DNA of 36,567 nucleotides from the NCBI GenBank assembly GCA_944393295.1, contig CALXZR010000037.1:1-36567 (forward strand). The letters are read 5' to 3'. A model generated the notes under the pieces. That model worked only from the letters and a program-made list of their open reading frames with translations. It ran no database searches and was not told the origin of the DNA. Below are positions 17,875-25,900 of the stretch, piece after piece. Position 1 is the stretch's first letter, and each line of letters begins with the position of its first letter. The position numbers and the translations under genes are program-made. This DNA is from an uncultured Clostridia bacterium (GTDB lineage: Bacteria; Bacillota_A; Clostridia; TANB77; CAG-508).

Positions 17875-18415
17875 TTATAAAGTGGTACCTTTAGTTGGTA
17901 ACATTAAATTACTCATTTCTACCTTCTCAAGCTCTAATAATTTTATCTTTTTATCTATTCCTCCTGCATATCCTGTTAGGTTTCCATTTTTTCCCACTAC
18001 TCTATGACAAGGAATAATTATAGATATTGGATTATGCCCAACTGCTCCACCTACAGCTTGTGCTGACATCTTGTCCTTATTCATTAATTTTGCCATTTTC
18101 TTTGCTATCTCTCCATATGTTGTAAGCTCTCCATAAGGAATTTGACACAATATCTTCCATACATTTTTAGCAAAAATACTACCCATAGGCTCTAAATCTA
18201 ATTCTGAAATACTTGGTCTTTCCCCTTTAAAATATCTATCTAGCCACTTCTTTGCTTTATTTAAAATAGCTTCATCATCTTTTTCCTGTATTTCTTCTTT
18301 TAAATTTGCCAAATAATATTTTTGTCCTTCAATCCACAAACCTATTAATTTATTGTTTTTACTAGCCAATAATATTTTTCCGAACCGGTGAATTATAATA
18401 ACTTGTATATATCAC
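17875..18415 (-). CDS. ogt: Methylated-DNA-protein cysteine methyltransferase; needs one +1 shift at CGGA
   Basis: The continuous frame starts only at a TTG (18369), but upstream sequence encodes the normal family N-terminus if one C at 18382 is skipped. GTG 18413-18415, six bases after GGAG, then gives MIYTSYYNSPVGKILLASKN, 179 residues in all. YNSPVGKILLA matches the beginning of Ogt/MGMT proteins. The C-terminal domain has the helix-turn-helix segment QIPYGELTTYGEIAKK, then the active-site IIIPCHRVVGKNGNLTGYAGG, whose Cys accepts the alkyl group from O6-alkylguanine. It acts once per molecule in DNA repair. A -10 TATAAT lies about 40 bases upstream with a poor -35. Confidence 0.88.
18379..18382 (-). 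other. CGGA +1 recoding site 4 (Gly12 of Ogt)
   Basis: Minus-strand TCA CCG GTT CGG AAA AAT must be read TCA CCG GTT (C) GGA AAA ATA TTA TTG to give S-P-V-G-K-I-L-L. The extra base is complementary to 18382. The four bases before CGG are GGTT, close to the AGTT before site 3. Confidence 0.78.
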
Positions 18416-18512
18416 ATTTTTCTCCTTTATATAATTAAAACATATTTCTACAAAAATATTATACTATTTTTTGATTTTAGTCTAGCAAATTATATTTATT
18501 TTATAAATATTT

Positions 18513-18563
18513 AAAATGCACCTAAAAGTTTAAACAAAAATTTTAAACATTTAAGTGCATTTT
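18513..18563 (-). terminator. Terminator after nrdDG
   Basis: Long imperfect hairpin (arms 18513-18534 and 18542-18563, short A-rich loop), 11 bases after the nrdG stop, with a short T-run. Confidence 0.75.
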
Positions 18564-18573
18564 ATGTTTATTT

Positions 18574-19062
18574 TTAATTTAATAAACTAATTTTTCCATT
18601 TTCAATACTTTTTTGAACATCTACTACTCTTTGATTAGAAGAGCCTTTCCATTTTAAAGTTGGATCGTGAAGTTCATCTTTATAGTTTCCGTCAACCAAT
18701 ACATCTATATATTTTAATACTTCTTTATTTTTTAAATCTTCAAATTTAAAACCTGACCAAGCCCATACATTTTTCTCAGGATATTTTTCTTTAAAAGCTT
18801 TTGCAAGTTTTGTTGTTCCTTCTATATTTTCTGGATGCATTGGCTCACCACCTAAAATAGATAGTCCTTTTACTTCACTTTTTTCACATAAATCTAGTAC
18901 TTTTTCAATAGTTTCATCTGTAAATTCTTTTCCTCCTTTAAAGTCCCAAGTTTCAGGGTTAAAGCAGTTTTTGCAATGAAAATGGCATCCTTGCATAAAT
19001 ATAGACACTCTTACTCCAGGTCCATTTGATATATCCATTTTTCTAATTAAATTATATCTCAT
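18574..19062 (-). CDS. nrdG: Anaerobic ribonucleotide reductase activating protein
   Basis: 162 residues. The radical-SAM motif is CHFHCKNC near residues 26-33 (CxxxCxxC), the ligand of the 4Fe-4S cluster; ISNGPGVRVSIFMQGC before it and LSILGGEPMHPEN (about 68-80) are the usual NrdG flanks. It cleaves S-adenosylmethionine to make the glycyl radical on NrdD. Its ATG is two bases after the nrdD stop, so the pair is co-translated. The enzyme works only without oxygen, which fits an anaerobe. Confidence 0.96.
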   Translation of the reverse strand: MRYNLIRKMDISNGPGVRVSIFMQGCHFHCKNCFNPETWDFKGGKEFTDETIEKVLDLCEKSEVKGLSILGGEPMHPENIEGTTKLAKAFKEKYPEKNVWAWSGFKFEDLKNKEVLKYIDVLVDGNYKDELHDPTLKWKGSSNQRVVDVQKSIENGKISLLN

Positions 19063-19064
19063 AA

Positions 19065-21257
19065 TTATTTTGCCACCTTATTATCAATATGTAAAACTCT
19101 TTCTTTTATTTCTTGAGTTCTTCCTTTGTTCCAGAAATTAGTCCCAATATATCCACAAGTACGTCTTGCAACATTTAAAGTATTGTGATCTCTATTACCA
19201 CAATTTGGACAATACCACTCTAGATTATCATCTATTAAAATTTCACCTGTATATCCACATTTTTGACAATAATCAGATTTTGTATTTAGTTCTGCATACA
19301 TAATATTGTCATAAATAAATTGTATTACTTGAATTACAACATCTATATTTCCTTGTAGATTTGGTGTTTCTATATAAGAAATAGCTCCTCCTGGGCTTAA
19401 TCTTTGGAATTCACTTTCTAATTTTAATTTAGAAAAGGCATCTATTTCTTCAAATACAGGAACATGATATGAATTTGTAATATATCCTCTATCTGTAATT
19501 CCTTTTATAGTTCCAAATCTTTCTTTTAAACATTTTGCAAATTTGTAAGTTGTTGATTCAATTGGAGTACCATAAACAGAATAATCAATATCCTCTTCTT
19601 CTTTCCACTTTTTAGTAGCATCATTCAAATGTTGCATTACTTTTAATCCAAATTCTTTTCCTTCTCCATTATCTGTATGTGAATGTCCTGTCATTACTTT
19701 AACACATTCGTATAGACCTGCATAGCCAAGTGAAATTGTTGAATATCCGTGATGTAATAGTTCATGTATTGATTCACCTTTTTCTAGTCTTGCTAAAGCT
19801 CCATGTTGCCATAAAATAGGTGCAACATCACTAGTTGCATTACTTAATCTCTTATGTCTAATTTGTAATGCTTTATGACACAATTCTAATCTTTCATCAA
19901 ATATTTTCCAGAATTTATCCATATCTCCATCTGCAGAAAGTGCAACATCTGGTAAATTTATTGTAACAACTCCTTGGTTAAATCTTCCGTAATATTTACC
20001 TTTTCCTTTAACGTAATTTTTAGCTTTTGCTATATTTCCAATACTCATTGTTCTATCTGGTGTTAAGAAAGATCTACATCCCATACAAGGATAACATTCT
20101 CCTTCACCTAACTCATTTTTCTTTAGTTCTAACATTACTTTTTCAGAAATATAATCTGGAACCATTCTTTTTGCTGTACATTCTGCAGCAAGTTTTGTTA
20201 AGTACCAATATTTACTATCTTCATGTATATTATCTTCCTCAAGTACATATAAAAGTTTTGGAAATGCTGGTGTTATATATACACCTTTTTCATTTTTGAA
20301 ACCTAATATTCTTTGTTTCAAAAATTCTTCAATTATCATTGCTAATTCGTCTTTATATTCCTCTGTTTCTCCTAAATACATATTAACAGATAAAAATGGT
20401 GCTTGTCCATTTGTGTTTGTCATTGAATTTACTTGATAATTAAAAGTTTGTACTCCATCTTCTACTTCTTTTTTAGTATCTTGCATAGCATATTTTTCAC
20501 AATCTTTCTTGCTCAAGTTTCTATCTTGATATTTCTTTAAATATTTTTCATAACTACTTCTTACAAAAGGTGCTAAATGTGTAAGAGAAACTGTTGCACC
20601 ACCGTAACTAGATGAGGTAACAGCAAGTATTATTTGAGTAGCAATTGTTGCAGCGGTAATAAATCTATGTGGCTTTTCTATCATTACACCATTAATTACT
20701 GTTCCATTTTGTAACATATCATCTAAATTAATTAATTCACAATTGTGAAGAGCATTTTGTGCAAAATAATCTGCATCATGAAAATGAATTATTCCTTTGT
20801 CGTGAGCCTCTACTATATCTTCTGGTAATAAAAATCTCCTTGTAATATCTGTACTTGTTATACCAGCTAAGTAATCTCTCTGTGTTGTTACTACTTCTGC
20901 ATTTTTGTTAGAATTTTCACTATTCCAGTATTCGTTCTCTCCTTCAATTAATTCTTTTATTGTTTTATCTGTTGTATTTGCTTTTCTTACTAATTCTCTT
21001 GTGTATCTATATGTAATATATTTTTTTGCTAATTCATATCTACCAAGCTCCATTAGTTTTTGTTCAATTATGTCTTGAATATCTTCTACTAAAATTCTTT
21101 TTTTGTTCAAGTCTTCTATGTATTTTATAATTTCTTTTATTTCTTCTTTAGTAACTTTTTCTTTTCCCCTAACTTCGTCGTTTGCTTTTCCTATTGCTAC
21201 TCTAATCTTTTCAGGATCATAATCTACAATATGACCATCTCTTTTTACTATTTTCAT
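19065..21257 (-). CDS. nrdD: Anaerobic (class III) ribonucleoside-triphosphate reductase
   Basis: 730 residues. N-terminal ATP-cone, residues 1-90 (KIVKRDGHIVDYDPEKI...), the allosteric site. The catalytic barrel has HNCELINLDDML, SSYGGATVSLTHLAPFVRSS and CYPCMGCRSFLTP. The C-terminal zinc ribbon is CQKCGY...CPNCGNRD, and the glycyl-radical loop RRTCGYIGTNFWNKGR is near residue 700, the Gly being the radical carrier. It reduces NTPs to dNTPs, the deoxynucleotide source in anaerobic growth. GGGGGAA precedes the ATG at ten bases. Divergent from a Crp/Fnr-type regulator gene 124 bases away, a natural candidate to control it. Confidence 0.97.
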   Translation of the reverse strand: MKIVKRDGHIVDYDPEKIRVAIGKANDEVRGKEKVTKEEIKEIIKYIEDLNKKRILVEDIQDIIEQKLMELGRYELAKKYITYRYTRELVRKANTTDKTIKELIEGENEYWNSENSNKNAEVVTTQRDYLAGITSTDITRRFLLPEDIVEAHDKGIIHFHDADYFAQNALHNCELINLDDMLQNGTVINGVMIEKPHRFITAATIATQIILAVTSSSYGGATVSLTHLAPFVRSSYEKYLKKYQDRNLSKKDCEKYAMQDTKKEVEDGVQTFNYQVNSMTNTNGQAPFLSVNMYLGETEEYKDELAMIIEEFLKQRILGFKNEKGVYITPAFPKLLYVLEEDNIHEDSKYWYLTKLAAECTAKRMVPDYISEKVMLELKKNELGEGECYPCMGCRSFLTPDRTMSIGNIAKAKNYVKGKGKYYGRFNQGVVTINLPDVALSADGDMDKFWKIFDERLELCHKALQIRHKRLSNATSDVAPILWQHGALARLEKGESIHELLHHGYSTISLGYAGLYECVKVMTGHSHTDNGEGKEFGLKVMQHLNDATKKWKEEEDIDYSVYGTPIESTTYKFAKCLKERFGTIKGITDRGYITNSYHVPVFEEIDAFSKLKLESEFQRLSPGGAISYIETPNLQGNIDVVIQVIQFIYDNIMYAELNTKSDYCQKCGYTGEILIDDNLEWYCPNCGNRDHNTLNVARRTCGYIGTNFWNKGRTQEIKERVLHIDNKVAK

Positions 21258-21333
21258 CTCTTTTGTTCCCCCATCTTTTTTTCTATTCTATATAAAATTT
21301 ATACCAATAATATATAAAGCATAGAAGTTGCAC

Positions 21334-21362
21334 TTGCACCTTTTTGTATTTTTTGTTAAAAT
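21334..21362 (+). promoter_or_regulatory. Sigma-A promoter of the Crp/Fnr-type gene
   Basis: TTGCAC (21334-21339), 17-bp spacer, TAAAAT (21357-21362). It lies in the divergent gap with nrdD; I see no clear NrdR box there. Confidence 0.65.
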
Positions 21363-21381
21363 CTTTTTAGGTGATGAAAAA

Positions 21382-22014
21382 ATGAAAAGTCCTTTTGAAG
21401 ATTTATCAAAAGTTCAAATAAATAAATTATTTGATTTATTGGGAGTTCATATATATAAATATAAAAAAAATCAAGAAATTTTGCCTACTATTAAAAATGA
21501 TAATATCGTAGGTATTATTTTAGATGGTTATGCTCAAATTGTAAATATAGAATATAACGGAAATGAGATTGTAAAAGAAATACTTACAAAAGATAGTGTT
21601 TTTGGTACTAATATATCAGCTACAAATAGCGAGTATTGTCAAATAATCGCAAAACAAGATACTCAAGTTTTAGTTATCGATTATATAAAACTTATAAATC
21701 CAGAAAATTTAAATCACAACTATTTTAATATATTTATCAACAATTTATTTGACATTATTAACCATAAATTAAAATCTATGAACGAAAGGGTTAAAATTTT
21801 AGAAAAAAAACAAATTCGCGAAAAGTTGTTAGAGTTTTTTGAAATAGAACATAAAAAAACTCGTTTAAAAAATATTAATTTAGATTTTTCATTTAAAGAC
21901 TTAGCAGACTACCTTGCTATCGATAGATCTGCTATGTTTAGAGAGTTAAAGCATTTAAAAGAAGATAAATTTATAGAAATAAATAATAGAAAAATAACTT
22001 TGTTATACAAATAA
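21382..22014 (+). CDS. Crp/Fnr-family transcriptional regulator
   Basis: 210 residues from ATG 21382, preceded by AGGTGAT; an upstream in-frame start at 21328 would cover the promoter and is rejected. Residues about 15-110 form the cyclic-nucleotide-binding-like barrel (KKNQEILPTI, VGIILDGYAQIVN, LTKDSVFGTNI). A dimerisation helix follows (about 120-150), then a winged helix (FKDLADYLAIDRSAMFRELK, about 172-191, recognition helix in its second half). The N-terminus lacks the Cys cluster of Fnr, so an iron-sulfur oxygen sensor is not supported. It is divergent from nrdD, so it may regulate nrdDG or itself. Effector unknown. Confidence 0.88.
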   Translation: MKSPFEDLSKVQINKLFDLLGVHIYKYKKNQEILPTIKNDNIVGIILDGYAQIVNIEYNGNEIVKEILTKDSVFGTNISATNSEYCQIIAKQDTQVLVIDYIKLINPENLNHNYFNIFINNLFDIINHKLKSMNERVKILEKKQIREKLLEFFEIEHKKTRLKNINLDFSFKDLADYLAIDRSAMFRELKHLKEDKFIEINNRKITLLYK

Positions 22015-22266
22015 TTATCTTCTCTCTATTACTTTTTTTGCATATGAGCAATCTGCAATTAGCTTTTTATTGTATTTTTTAGCATTTTCTATAATACATT
22101 CTACTAATCTTCTTGCAATTCCTTGTCCTTGATATTTACTATCTACTCCTGTATGAATTATATTCCAAGTATCCTTTAAATTTTCAAAAACGCACTCGCC
22201 AATTTCAATATTATCATCTAAAGCAATAGCTTTATTTTCTTCTTTTACAAATTCAATATCAATCAT
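22015..22266 (-). CDS. Small GNAT-like N-acetyltransferase (YjdJ-type)
   Basis: 83 residues, the length of the single-domain GCN5-related family PF14542. The acetyl-CoA loop is SKYQGQGIARRLVECIIENA (Q/RxxGxG/A), preceded by WNIIHTGVD where family members have ITHTEV. C-terminal KLIADCSYAKKVIERR matches the family's P-x-C-x-[FY]-x end. Its stop codon abuts that of the convergent regulator gene with no gap and no clear terminator. Substrate unknown. Confidence 0.85.
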   Translation of the reverse strand: MIDIEFVKEENKAIALDDNIEIGECVFENLKDTWNIIHTGVDSKYQGQGIARRLVECIIENAKKYNKKLIADCSYAKKVIERR

Positions 22267-22338
22267 TTTTTTCTCCTTTAAAATTTACTTATGTATTAAT
22301 AATTATATCGTATAATAGAATTTATTGTAAATACTAAA

Positions 22339-23838
22339 TTAACTATTGCTTTTTTTATAATCTTCTAGCCAATTTTGAATAATTACTAAAGGAAGTCCAG
22401 TATTTGGATTTTTTCCTTCTGAAAAAATATATTCAATATCTTTATAATCACCATTTTTTCTTTCTTCTTTAGTTAGCTTTTTATATGTATTATGATACTT
22501 TCTTTCAGTACCTAAAACTATTTCGTCAACATAATATATACCATTTTCAAAATTGACATCTGTTATAGAAATTTCTCCTTGAAAATTATTATAAACTCTT
22601 ATAAAGCTATTTTCTCCATTTTCTGTTTTTTTAATAAACTCATCTAGTTCATTTTCATTAGAAGACACTACTTTATTGTTTTCTAAAGTAAAGCAACTAT
22701 CTTCTATTGCATTTTGAACAGAATAATCTAAAGGAATTTCTGAAAGTTTCATAAAACCAGCATTATTAAATTTTTTATGTTCTATTTGTATTTTTACATT
22801 ATCTTTTAATTGTGAATTATCTACAATAGCATACCATACATTTGTTGTATCATTCATATTTGGGTTTTCTTTTTGCTTCATTATAATATTAATTGCAAAT
22901 TCATCTGCATAAACATTTGAAATTTCCATATCAATTTCATCAAATTCTCTATAATTTTCATTAGCTATAACTACAATAAAATTTTCTTCAAAGTTAATTT
23001 CAGAGGCTTCTGGAAATGTAGATATTCTTTCTTTGTATTTTTCATAATCTGCTGAATTCGTTATAGTTTTATAATATAATCTTACATCATCTTGCCAAGT
23101 CATATCGTTAGCCATTAAATCTGTTTCGTAAGTTGTATATCCTCTGCCGTCATCAAATAATCCTCTTGTCTCCATTTTATCTTGTTTTTTTATAAATGTA
23201 TTATAAATTGTAAAACCGGCAAAAGTTATTCCTGTTAGACTTATTGAGATACAAATAATTATAATACCTACTTTTACTATTCTATTCATTTCCTCAAATC
23301 CTTTCTTTAGCATTTTCTTTCTTAATTGCTTTTTTCCTCTGTGTACTAAGTTTTTAGTGTTTTGAAGAGTTTCTCCTAATATTTTAGACGTCTCTTCATA
23401 AGATAAACCTTCTATATTAACTAGATATATAGCATTTTTATATTTATCGTCCAATTCTTCTATACTGCTCAATAACTCTTTTTCAGTTTCTTCATTTGTT
23501 ATAATCTCTAATACATCTTTATCTTCGCTTTCATAGTCTTTTAACAAATATTGTTCATTAATTTCATTTCTTCTTTTTTCCAATTTTATATAATTAAAAG
23601 CTTTACTTTTAGCAATAAGATATATGTAATATTTAAAAGAACTATTCTCTTGCATTTTATTTTGCATAACATAGATAAAGGTATCTTGAGCTAAATCTTC
23701 TGCTTTTTGATAATCTTTTACTATATTATAAATGAAATATTCAATTCTACTTTTATACTTACTGTAAAGATATTCAAAGGCTTGTTTTTCACCATTTAAA
23801 TAATCCTTATATAATTTTTTATCTAAATCTTTTTCCAT
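22339..23838 (-). CDS. ECF-type sigma factor fused to a membrane and extracytoplasmic domain
   Basis: 499 residues. Region 2 of sigma-70 is at about 8-85 (YLNGEKQAFEYLYSKYKSR, DYQKAEDLAQDTFIYV). Region 4 is at about 115-170 (IYLVNIEGLSYEETSKILGE, NTKNLVHRGKKQLRKK). One membrane helix follows (about 186-209), and then a ~290-residue outer part with no family I recognise. Normal ECF factors end near residue 170-190. At the junction the DNA reads GGATTTGAGGAA ATG AAT AGA, so the rear half could also be started separately at an internal ATG. A protein with a cytoplasmic sigma part and an outer sensor part would combine regulator and receptor. It may be autoregulated (see 23860-23887). Confidence 0.85.
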   Translation of the reverse strand: MEKDLDKKLYKDYLNGEKQAFEYLYSKYKSRIEYFIYNIVKDYQKAEDLAQDTFIYVMQNKMQENSSFKYYIYLIAKSKAFNYIKLEKRRNEINEQYLLKDYESEDKDVLEIITNEETEKELLSSIEELDDKYKNAIYLVNIEGLSYEETSKILGETLQNTKNLVHRGKKQLRKKMLKKGFEEMNRIVKVGIIIICISISLTGITFAGFTIYNTFIKKQDKMETRGLFDDGRGYTTYETDLMANDMTWQDDVRLYYKTITNSADYEKYKERISTFPEASEINFEENFIVVIANENYREFDEIDMEISNVYADEFAINIIMKQKENPNMNDTTNVWYAIVDNSQLKDNVKIQIEHKKFNNAGFMKLSEIPLDYSVQNAIEDSCFTLENNKVVSSNENELDEFIKKTENGENSFIRVYNNFQGEISITDVNFENGIYYVDEIVLGTERKYHNTYKKLTKEERKNGDYKDIEYIFSEGKNPNTGLPLVIIQNWLEDYKKSNS

Positions 23839-23859
23839 TTTTACCTACTTTCATATATA

Positions 23860-23887
23860 TAGAACAATAAATGATAAAAAAGTTTCA
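23860..23887 (-). promoter_or_regulatory. Possible ECF-type promoter of the sigma-factor gene
   Basis: Minus-strand TGAAAC (23882-23887), 16-bp spacer, GTTCTA (23860-23865). TGAAAC and a short GTC/GTT-type -10 are typical of ECF-dependent, self-activating promoters. Confidence 0.35.
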
Positions 23888-23944
23888 TTTTTTTATACTT
23901 TATCACATCTTTTAATTATATAATTTAACTTATAAAATAAAACT

Positions 23945-23970
23945 CCCCCCGACTCTAGCGAGCCGAGGGG
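23945..23970 (-). terminator. G+C-rich terminator of the foreign gene
   Basis: 11-bp stem (23960-23970 with 23945-23955, two G-U pairs), 4-nt loop, then TTTTATTTTAT. It is by far the most G+C-rich element in the window and matches the composition of the gene before it, not its neighbours. Confidence 0.85.
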
Positions 23971-23977
23971 TAAGAGA

Positions 23978-24466
23978 TTACCACCAGCAAATTACCATCT
24001 TAACAACTTTTAATTCATCTTTTCCCTCGATACACTTCGCCACAAAAAACTCTCCGAGCTTCAACTGTATCGGCAGACCTCTGTATAAATCCGCATCTAC
24101 AGAAAAAAACGAACAGTAAACCCTCTCTCTTTCAACAAAATAAAACTCTGTGGTTCCATTTATTGTAGCGGATATCAAAGAAGACTTGTCTATTTGCCCC
24201 CAAAAAATGGGCTCGCCCCTTTTTTTCAAAACACTAAGAACCTTTTTATAAAACCCTGTATAATTATTCGGCGAATTTATGATATCCCGTGCTGAAAGCT
24301 CTACACAAGACCACACAATACTCCAGAGTTCTTTGGTGCTGAGGTCTTCAACAGATATTTTCTTTTCCAGTATATTGTCTACCAACCACATACTTTTAGA
24401 TCTGCTGCATTTCTCCCTCGTAGCTGAGATTATCATTTCATTGATGTCTTTGATGTCATTTTGCAT
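23978..24466 (-). CDS. Unknown 162-residue protein, probably horizontally acquired
   Basis: A complete frame with AAAGGAGA before the ATG, its own strong promoter and its own G+C-rich terminator. Base composition and codon use differ sharply from neighbours: Arg is mostly AGG, C- and G-ending codons are common, and residue 60 is encoded by CGG, the only in-frame CGG outside the recoding sites. The sequence (MQNDIKDINEMIISATREKC at the start; ending KVVKMVICWW) has no membrane segment; residues 85-162 look beta-rich. I do not recognise the family. The clean insertion between the sigma-factor gene and tyrS suggests a cassette. If CGG shifted here as at the other sites, it would give G-I-S-stop. 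Confidence 0.8.
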   Translation of the reverse strand: MQNDIKDINEMIISATREKCSRSKSMWLVDNILEKKISVEDLSTKELWSIVWSCVELSARDIINSPNNYTGFYKKVLSVLKKRGEPIFWGQIDKSSLISATINGTTEFYFVERERVYCSFFSVDADLYRGLPIQLKLGEFFVAKCIEGKDELKVVKMVICWW

Positions 24467-24563
24467 TGCAAAATCTCCTTTCTCTTCCTTTAAAATTTTT
24501 TGGCTACTTTAGGTCACACCCTAAGGTGTAAAACATAGAAATATATATATGATAATCTTTTAT

Positions 24564-24592
24564 ATTATACTATAAGTTTACATAAACTTCAA
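24564..24592 (-). promoter_or_regulatory. Promoter of the foreign gene
   Basis: Minus-strand TTGAAG (24587-24592), 17-bp spacer, TATAAT (24564-24569). Its leader contains a short dyad ACACC-TTA-GGGTGT near 24515-24530, which could be an operator. Confidence 0.7.
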
Positions 24593-24611
24593 GGCTCAAT
24601 ATACAAATTTA

Positions 24612-25781
24612 TTAATTTTCCGTTATTACTTTCTTAAACCTATTTTTTCCAAATTGTACTACTATTTCATTATTAATTTTAACTATTTTATTTATATCTA
24701 TAATACTTTCACCATTAATTTTTATACCATTACCTAAAATCATTCTTTTAGCTTCACTTTTAGAAGATGCAAAACCAACTTTTAATAATAAATCACATAT
24801 ATTTATTTCTTTTTCTAAAATCTTCATTTCCTCAACATTTTGTGGAATTTCTCCTTTTGCAATACTCATATATTTTTCTTTTACTTCTTCAAATTCATCT
24901 ATATCATCATACATTTTTATTAGTTCTTTTGCAAAAATAATATGAGCTTCTCTTATATCTCCCATCATTATTCTATCAATCTCACTATTTGATAAATCTG
25001 TTGCTAACTCAAAATATTGTTTTAAAACATTATCTGGTATTTTCATACTCTTTTCAAATTTTTGAAATGCAGAATCTGCAAGTCCGATATAATTATCTAA
25101 AGATTTACTCATTTTTTCTTTTCCATCTAAACCTACTAATAATGGAAATGTCATTACAACTTGAGAATCTTGTCCATAAGCTTTTTGCAAATCTCTTCCT
25201 ACTAACAAATTAAAAGTCTGGTCTGTTCCTCCAATTTCTATATCAGCCTTTAAATGAACTGAATCATAGCCTTGTATTAAAGGATATAATAGTTCATGCA
25301 TAGAAAGTGGTAAATTATTCTCAAATCTATTTTTAAAATCATCTCTTTCTAGTATTCTTGCTACTGTATATTTACTAGATAGTTTTACAACCTCTTCAAA
25401 ATTCATTTTAGATAACCACTCAGAATTAAAAACTATTCTTGTCTTATCTTTATCTAGAATTTTTGTAGCTTGTTTAAAATAAGTTTCAGCTGATTTTCTT
25501 GTTTCTTCAAAACTTAAAGCTGGTCTAGTTTTATTTTTTCCAGAAGGATCTCCTATCATTCCAGTAAAGTCACCAACTACAAACACAACTTCATGCCCCA
25601 TATCTTGAAAAGCTTTTAATACTCTCAAAACTACACTATGTCCTATATGCAAATCTGGTCTTGATGGATCTGCTCCTAATTTTATTGTTAGTTTTTTTTC
25701 ACTTTGCATTTTTCTTTTTAAATCTTCTACAGAAAATATTTGAACTGCTTTTCTTTTTATTGTTTCTAATTTATCATTCAT
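24612..25781 (-). CDS. tyrS: Tyrosyl-tRNA synthetase
   Basis: 389 residues. Class I signatures: LHIGH at about 44-48 and KEKMSKS near 222-228. IEIGGTDQTFNLLVGRDLQK is the tyrosine/tRNA-site segment of the TyrZ-like bacterial subgroup. The C-terminal S4 RNA-binding domain, about 328-385 (LLLKVGFASSKSEAKRMILG), contacts the tRNA. It charges tRNA-Tyr in the cytosol. It is expressed behind a Tyr T-box. AAAGGAG lies before its ATG and directly after the stop of a 27-codon leader frame. Confidence 0.97.
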   Translation of the reverse strand: MNDKLETIKRKAVQIFSVEDLKRKMQSEKKLTIKLGADPSRPDLHIGHSVVLRVLKAFQDMGHEVVFVVGDFTGMIGDPSGKNKTRPALSFEETRKSAETYFKQATKILDKDKTRIVFNSEWLSKMNFEEVVKLSSKYTVARILERDDFKNRFENNLPLSMHELLYPLIQGYDSVHLKADIEIGGTDQTFNLLVGRDLQKAYGQDSQVVMTFPLLVGLDGKEKMSKSLDNYIGLADSAFQKFEKSMKIPDNVLKQYFELATDLSNSEIDRIMMGDIREAHIIFAKELIKMYDDIDEFEEVKEKYMSIAKGEIPQNVEEMKILEKEINICDLLLKVGFASSKSEAKRMILGNGIKINGESIIDINKIVKINNEIVVQFGKNRFKKVITEN

Positions 25782-25796
25782 ATTATATACACTCCT

Positions 25797-25880
25797 TTAT
25801 TTTTTACATTTTCGTATACTATATGAACTTTCGTAGAAGAACCCATCAATTATTACTTTCATCATAAAATTCTGGGTCAT
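25797..25880 (-). CDS. 27-codon leader frame between T-box and tyrS
   Basis: ATG 25880 is preceded by the strong ribosome binding site AGGGGGTGAT and opens 27 codons (MTQNFMMKVIIDGFFYESSY, then SIRKCKK). Its TAA at 25797 runs straight into AAAGGAG of tyrS. It lies downstream of the T-box terminator, so it is made only on read-through transcripts. It could couple translation to tyrS; it contains two Tyr codons in its rear half, not enough to claim attenuation. Real expression is likely; function unknown. Confidence 0.5.
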   Translation of the reverse strand: MTQNFMMKVIIDGFFYESSYSIRKCKK

Positions 25881-25900
25881 AGCATCACCCCCTAAAATTC

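Noticed and set aside
2041..21600. Other CGGA occurrences inside genes (for example AGC GGA, GGC GGA, ATC GGA, TAC GGA, AAC GGA)
   Set aside because: In all of these the C is the third base of the previous codon; they are read normally and no shift is needed.
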